Shown piece after piece: positions 6,092 through 8,874 of a DNA stretch of 8,874 nucleotides (position 1 is the first letter of the stretch; each line of letters opens with the position of its first letter). Source of the DNA: Deltaproteobacteria bacterium (GTDB lineage Bacteria; Myxococcota_A; Polyangia; HGW-17; SLPX01); NCBI GenBank assembly GCA_011390535.1, contig JAABSF010000085.1, positions 1 through 8,874 of the forward strand, read 5' to 3'. Under the pieces are notes generated by a model. The model was given only the letters and a program-made list of their open reading frames with translations. It searched no databases and had not been told where the DNA came from. The position numbers were made by a program, and so were the translations under genes.

Positions 6092-6097
6092 GTTATT
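6072..6097. promoter_or_regulatory. Inverted repeat in the toxin-antitoxin promoter, candidate autoregulatory operator
   Basis: AATAAC (6072-6077) and GTTATT (6092-6097) are perfect inverted arms 14 bases apart, spanning the -35 box and spacer of the promoter. Phd/YefM antitoxins bind palindromes in their own promoters, so this is the natural candidate. Confidence 0.45.
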
Positions 6098-6179
6098 TAA
6101 ATCTTTTAACTGACCCATTTATCAAATTGGATCGTGAGATATTCGACTACATGGAAAACGTAACTGTGGGGATGGAACC

Positions 6180-6299
6180 TTCGTCATTCCGACGAAAGCA
6201 TTCTCCGGGCTTGAACCGGGGCCGGAATCCGGCAACCGCCTCACGGGCTAGGCCCGCAAGTTTATACGGGAAGTAACCGGCACAGAGCGGTAGTTACTT
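6180..6299. repeat. Cluster of four consecutive hairpins, partly REP-like
   Basis: The perfect stems are TTCGTC/GACGAA (6180-6185 with 6191-6196), GCCGG/CCGGC around AAT (6221-6233), CGGGC/GCCCG around TAG (6244-6256) and AAGTAAC/GTTACTT (6271-6277 with 6293-6299), the last with a possible inner CG pair. The first part contains GTCATTCCGACGAAAGC and GGCCGGAATCCGG, the style of dispersed 'CATTCCnGCGAAAGCnGGAATCC' repeats of many deltaproteobacteria, but degenerate. It could be such an element, or a structured RNA leader of the transporter; I match it to no riboswitch class. Confidence 0.5.
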
Positions 6300-6387
6300 A
6301 GGAGTAGAGGGAAAAGGATGGATATCCCTTTAATATCAGGGTTTCTGTGCTATATTCAACTGCTTTTATTAAGAGGGAACGCAGATA

Positions 6388-8196
6388 ATGACTTTTGATT
6401 CAGCGGCGACATTGGGCATTCTCACCTTTGCGATAATACTCTTCCTGTCTGAAAAGCTCAGGCCGGACCTTATCGCCATGCTCACAACCGCCTTACTCGC
6501 GGGTTTCGGAGTTATCTCGGCTCAGGAGTCTTTCTCAGGGTTCAGCAGCAAAGCCGTGATCATTATCATTTCTGTGTTTATCCTCGCCGAAGGGCTCAGC
6601 AGAACAGGTGTGTCCGAGCTTATCGCCGGGTATCTCATCCGCTGGGGAGGAAAGAGAGAATCCACTCTTGTGGCGCTCTTCATGGGCGCAGGTGGGATTC
6701 TTTCTTTGTTTATCAACAATGTAGCCGCTGCAGCAGTTCTGATCCCATCAGCGGGAACAGCCTCAAGAAGGTCCCGTTTTCCAGTCTCCAAGCTTCTCAT
6801 TCCGCTGGTCTTCGCGACCATCATGGGGGGAATGGCTACCCTGCTGACAACAATGAACATTGTGGTGGGCACAGTGTTGGAAAAAAACAATTTGCCGGGG
6901 TTCGGGCTTTTGGATTTTCTCCCGGTGGGGATTCCGATGTTGGCCGCAGGCATTGTTTACATGGTTTTTTGGGGTAGACACAGGCTTCCATCACGATCAC
7001 CTCAGGCGGAGAGTTGCTCGAATGACATCGACACACTCTTCGGCCTTTACGAAATGAATGAGCTTTTCTTTTGCGCCAAAATACCTGATGGGTCTTATCT
7101 CGCCGGCAAAAAGCTCAGCCAGAGCATTTTGCGTGAAGAGTTTGGCTTGAACCTAATCGCTGTTACCAGAAACGGTGTGAGGCTCTCCATTCCTTCGGCC
7201 GACACTGTTTTGCAAAAAGGCGACATCCTAACTTTAAAAGGAATCGCCGACGACTTCAAAACCAAAGACAAGGAACCAAAACTCGAGCTCCTCTCCCACT
7301 CCTGCATCACCAGGAAAGACGTAGAATCGGCAGGAACGATCCTCGCCGAGGTCATGCTCTCTCCCCGGTCCAACCTCATTGATTCAACCATTGTGGATTC
7401 CATGTTCATGCAAAAATACGGAATGAACGTCATAGCTGTCTGGCGCGAGGGAGAGCCGATAAGGCGGGGAATAAAAAACATGAAGCTTAAGTTCGGGGAT
7501 GCTCTGCTTGGGATCATCCCTGAAGAGAAGCTGAGGCTTTTACGGGATGACACAGACCTTATCCCGTTGACCCCCGTCACGAGAGCATACCCCGCCAAAA
7601 TAAAGGCACCAGTGGCGATTGCTGTAATCGCCGCGACTCTCATAGCGGTCATTTTCACGAACCTTCCCATGTCCCAGGTTTTCTTTGCGGGGGCCGTCGC
7701 CATGCTTTTAACCAAAGTCGTTACCATGCAGCAGGCGTACAGGGCCATAGACTGGAGAGCCGTATTTCTTGTGGCGGGGATGCTGCCCATGGCCCTCGCA
7801 ATGCAGAAATCAGGGGTGGCGGAGTCGGCCTCTTCCCTTCTTATATCAGGTATTGGAAAAGCAAACCCGTTGATCATCGTCGCGGTTTTGTTTTTACTCT
7901 CCGCGGCTCTTGCTCAGGCGGTGAGTGGCGCCGCTGTAGCAGCGATCATGGCCCCCATCGCCGTTTCAGCCACCATCGCCTCGGGCGCGCCTGCTCACGC
8001 GCTGGGTATGGCTGTTGCGCTGGGTTCATCAATGGCTTTTTTGACGCCTCTGGGTCACCCCGTCAATATAATGGTCATGGGCGCAGGCGGGTATCGCTTC
8101 CGAGACTATCGAAGAGTCGGTGTACCTCTTTTTGTCATTCTCACGATAGTTGCAATGGTCACATTTACCATCAGGTGGAACCTTCTGCAGATATAA
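6388..8196 (+). CDS. SLC13/DASS-type permease with two TrkA-C (RCK_C) domains
   Basis: The 602-residue inner-membrane transporter is built as two repeated membrane halves (about 5-196 and 405-598) split by a cytoplasmic loop with two RCK_C domains at roughly 225-290 (FCAKIPDGSYLAGKKL onward) and 316-385 (EVMLSPRSNLIDSTI onward). This layout is known from bacterial SLC13-like permeases of the YfbS/SAC1 kind, which move anions such as sulfate or dicarboxylates, usually with sodium. Visible half-specific segments are FINNVAAAAVLIP at 108-120, IMGGMATLLTTMNIVVG at 145-161, AVSGAAVAAIMAPIA at 511-525 and LTPLGHPVNIMVMGAGGY at 552-569. The second SN-type motif is SG here. Substrate cannot be read from sequence. 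AGAGGGA precedes the ATG by nine bases and a strong terminator follows, so it is likely monocistronic. Confidence 0.9.
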   Translation: MTFDSAATLGILTFAIILFLSEKLRPDLIAMLTTALLAGFGVISAQESFSGFSSKAVIIIISVFILAEGLSRTGVSELIAGYLIRWGGKRESTLVALFMGAGGILSLFINNVAAAAVLIPSAGTASRRSRFPVSKLLIPLVFATIMGGMATLLTTMNIVVGTVLEKNNLPGFGLLDFLPVGIPMLAAGIVYMVFWGRHRLPSRSPQAESCSNDIDTLFGLYEMNELFFCAKIPDGSYLAGKKLSQSILREEFGLNLIAVTRNGVRLSIPSADTVLQKGDILTLKGIADDFKTKDKEPKLELLSHSCITRKDVESAGTILAEVMLSPRSNLIDSTIVDSMFMQKYGMNVIAVWREGEPIRRGIKNMKLKFGDALLGIIPEEKLRLLRDDTDLIPLTPVTRAYPAKIKAPVAIAVIAATLIAVIFTNLPMSQVFFAGAVAMLLTKVVTMQQAYRAIDWRAVFLVAGMLPMALAMQKSGVAESASSLLISGIGKANPLIIVAVLFLLSAALAQAVSGAAVAAIMAPIAVSATIASGAPAHALGMAVALGSSMAFLTPLGHPVNIMVMGAGGYRFRDYRRVGVPLFVILTIVAMVTFTIRWNLLQI

Positions 8197-8224
8197 GCAG
8201 CTAAAATCCATCGGTTTTTTCAAA

Positions 8225-8253
8225 AACCAGGAGCGCTGGTTATTTTTTTTTTT
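8225..8253 (+). terminator. Rho-independent terminator of the transporter gene
   Basis: AACCAG (8225-8230) pairs with CTGGTT (8236-8241) around a GAGCG loop, and after one A comes a run of eleven T (8243-8253). It begins 28 bases after the transporter stop codon. Flanking A and T bases can extend the stem. Confidence 0.9.
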
Positions 8254-8274
8254 GGTTTTGACATTGAAAACCAA
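8252..8274. repeat. Second hairpin directly after the terminator
   Basis: TTGGTTTT (8252-8259) and AAAACCAA (8267-8274) form a perfect eight-base stem with a seven-base loop. It starts inside the T-run and has the same AACC/GGTT sequence flavour as the terminator stem, so alternative pairings between the two are possible. Confidence 0.6.
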
Positions 8275-8310
8275 TGACTGCCGGAACTGTTCCAGTTCAT
8301 AACCTCAGTC

Positions 8311-8338
8311 GGATGTGGTGGACAATATCCACCCATCC
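8311..8338. repeat. Eleven-pair hairpin with one bulged base
   Basis: GGATG-T-GGTGGA (8311-8322) pairs with TCCACC-CATCC (8328-8338) around a CAATA loop, leaving T8316 unpaired. No T-run follows on either strand, so it is not an obvious terminator. It lies 128 bases before the next start codon. Confidence 0.5.
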
Positions 8339-8465
8339 AGAGTAAAATCAGTAACCTATAGAGACTATTTCTAATCGCTTGTGTGTTTTTATGTCTTTGT
8401 TTTATGAAAAAGTATCTTTGAATTATGTTGGGTGTAGATCAATATCAAATGATCAGGAGGTCGTG

Positions 8466-8874
8466 ATGAGTTTTTTAATGCGATACATGATACGATTATA
8501 TTCTCCAAAAAAGTCCCGGTCGCAGGGAAGTTTTTCCAGATTCCCGGGTTATTTCCTTTTTGCCCTGGCGTTTACTGGGGCGACATGTGGTTTGGTTTTA
8601 GGCTCAGCGGGTTGCTCCAGCTCGGGCACTTCAGGACATTCTTGTTCTTGCAGCACGAATGAAGAATGCAGTGATGATTATCGATGCGATGGATGCTACT
8701 GTGTGCCCCGCTGCACAGGTCCGGAGGATTGCACCGAAGAGCTACCCAATTGCGATCTCCAAACCGGAATATGTGTAGGGCCATGTGAAGATCCTGATGA
8801 TTGCACAGATCCGGCGTTTCCCAACTGCGGGGCGGACGGCTCCTGCAAAGGACCTTGCGCATCTCATAATGACT
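8466..8874 (+). CDS. Cys-rich repeat lipoprotein, N-terminal part (3' end outside the window)
   Basis: An ideal AGGAGG (8455-8460) sits five bases before the ATG at 8466. The frame is open to the window edge, giving 136 residues. The N-terminus has about 28 mostly polar and basic residues, then a hydrophobic stretch (29-48) and a lipobox-like SAGC with Cys50, so it is likely exported and lipid-anchored. From residue 60 on it is a series of cysteine modules of about 22-24 residues: Cys62-83, 83-107, 107-131 and a fourth beginning at 131. The two clearest follow CX5C-X6/7-C-X5/6-C-X3-C, and each includes a P[ED]DCT-like segment, PNC and a GxCxGPC-like end. Disulfide-stabilised surface modules of this sort are common in myxobacterial and related secreted proteins. 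I do not recognise a named family, and the function is unknown. Confidence 0.75.
   Translation, partial: MSFLMRYMIRLYSPKKSRSQGSFSRFPGYFLFALAFTGATCGLVLGSAGCSSSGTSGHSCSCSTNEECSDDYRCDGCYCVPRCTGPEDCTEELPNCDLQTGICVGPCEDPDDCTDPAFPNCGADGSCKGPCASHND

Larger units (their letters stand above)
6057..6387. other. Intergenic region between the toxin-antitoxin pair and the transporter
   Basis: This 331-base gap holds the divergent toxin-antitoxin promoter at its left end and a run of hairpins at 6180-6299. The only promoter-like element I see for the transporter is TATATT at 6351-6356 with a poor -35. AGAGGGA at 6372-6378 is the likely ribosome site for the ATG at 6388. A 63-residue open frame from 6085 has no ribosome site and looks like chance. 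Confidence 0.55.
8197..8465. other. Intergenic region after the transporter
   Basis: This 269-base gap contains the transporter terminator, two further hairpins and the upstream region of the Cys-rich lipoprotein gene. TTGAAT at 8418-8423 with AATATC 17 bases later is a poor promoter match. No protein or RNA gene is recognised. Confidence 0.6.

Noticed and set aside
6195..6240. tRNA T-arm-like CCGGTTCAAGCCCGG on the minus strand
   Set aside because: No acceptor, D-arm or anticodon arm can be placed at proper distances, so it is part of the hairpin cluster.
6085..6276. Plus-strand open frame of 63 codons before the transporter
   Set aside because: No ribosome site; its second half is hairpin-rich sequence, giving low-complexity Arg/Pro/Ser protein.
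6180..6390. Known riboswitch in the transporter leader
   Set aside because: I compared it by memory with SAM, cobalamin, TPP, Mg, Mn, fluoride and guanidine motifs; fragments such as CCGGCAACC recur but no full consensus core is present.
8572..8862. Minus-strand open frame of 96 codons
   Set aside because: It lies opposite the Cys-rich lipoprotein, which has an excellent ribosome site and a regular cysteine pattern.

Overview
The window reads as chromosomal sequence of a Gram-negative bacterium of moderate GC. Two lipoprotein-type secreted proteins, a Cys-repeat surface protein and Gram-negative-style promoters fit a deltaproteobacterial or myxobacterial-grade lineage. That placement is an inference from gene style, not from a marker gene.

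Left part (1-3726, all on the minus strand): an arginine biosynthesis operon read right to left as argC, argB, argD and a short GNAT-type N-acetylglutamate synthase. The last gene runs off the left edge. Together they acetylate glutamate, phosphorylate it, reduce it to the semialdehyde and transaminate it to N-acetylornithine. The spacers are 80, 90 and 47 bases. The argB-argD spacer holds an odd degenerate 10-base tandem repeat. The operon is preceded by a gene-poor 632-base divergent region (3727-4358) holding a credible promoter, an inverted repeat over its -10 box and a possible leader peptide.

Middle part (4359-6056): a DUF1622 membrane protein on the plus strand converges, with one base between stop codons, on a CAP/SCP-domain lipoprotein on the minus strand. 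Upstream of the latter is a complete Phd/YefM-PIN (VapC-type) toxin-antitoxin pair on the minus strand, whose best promoter would give an almost leaderless transcript.

Right part (6057-8874): a 331-base spacer with four consecutive hairpins, then an SLC13/DASS-type transporter carrying two central TrkA-C (RCK_C) domains, a strong intrinsic terminator with extra hairpins, and the start of a Cys-rich repeat lipoprotein cut by the right edge.

I see no rRNA, tRNA, CRISPR array, insertion sequence or phage gene. Apart from the arginine operon and the toxin-antitoxin pair the genes look functionally unrelated. I do not see a convincing new multi-gene system. The most unusual items are the argB-argD 10-base repeat, the arg leader region, the structured leader before the transporter and the Cys-repeat lipoprotein.
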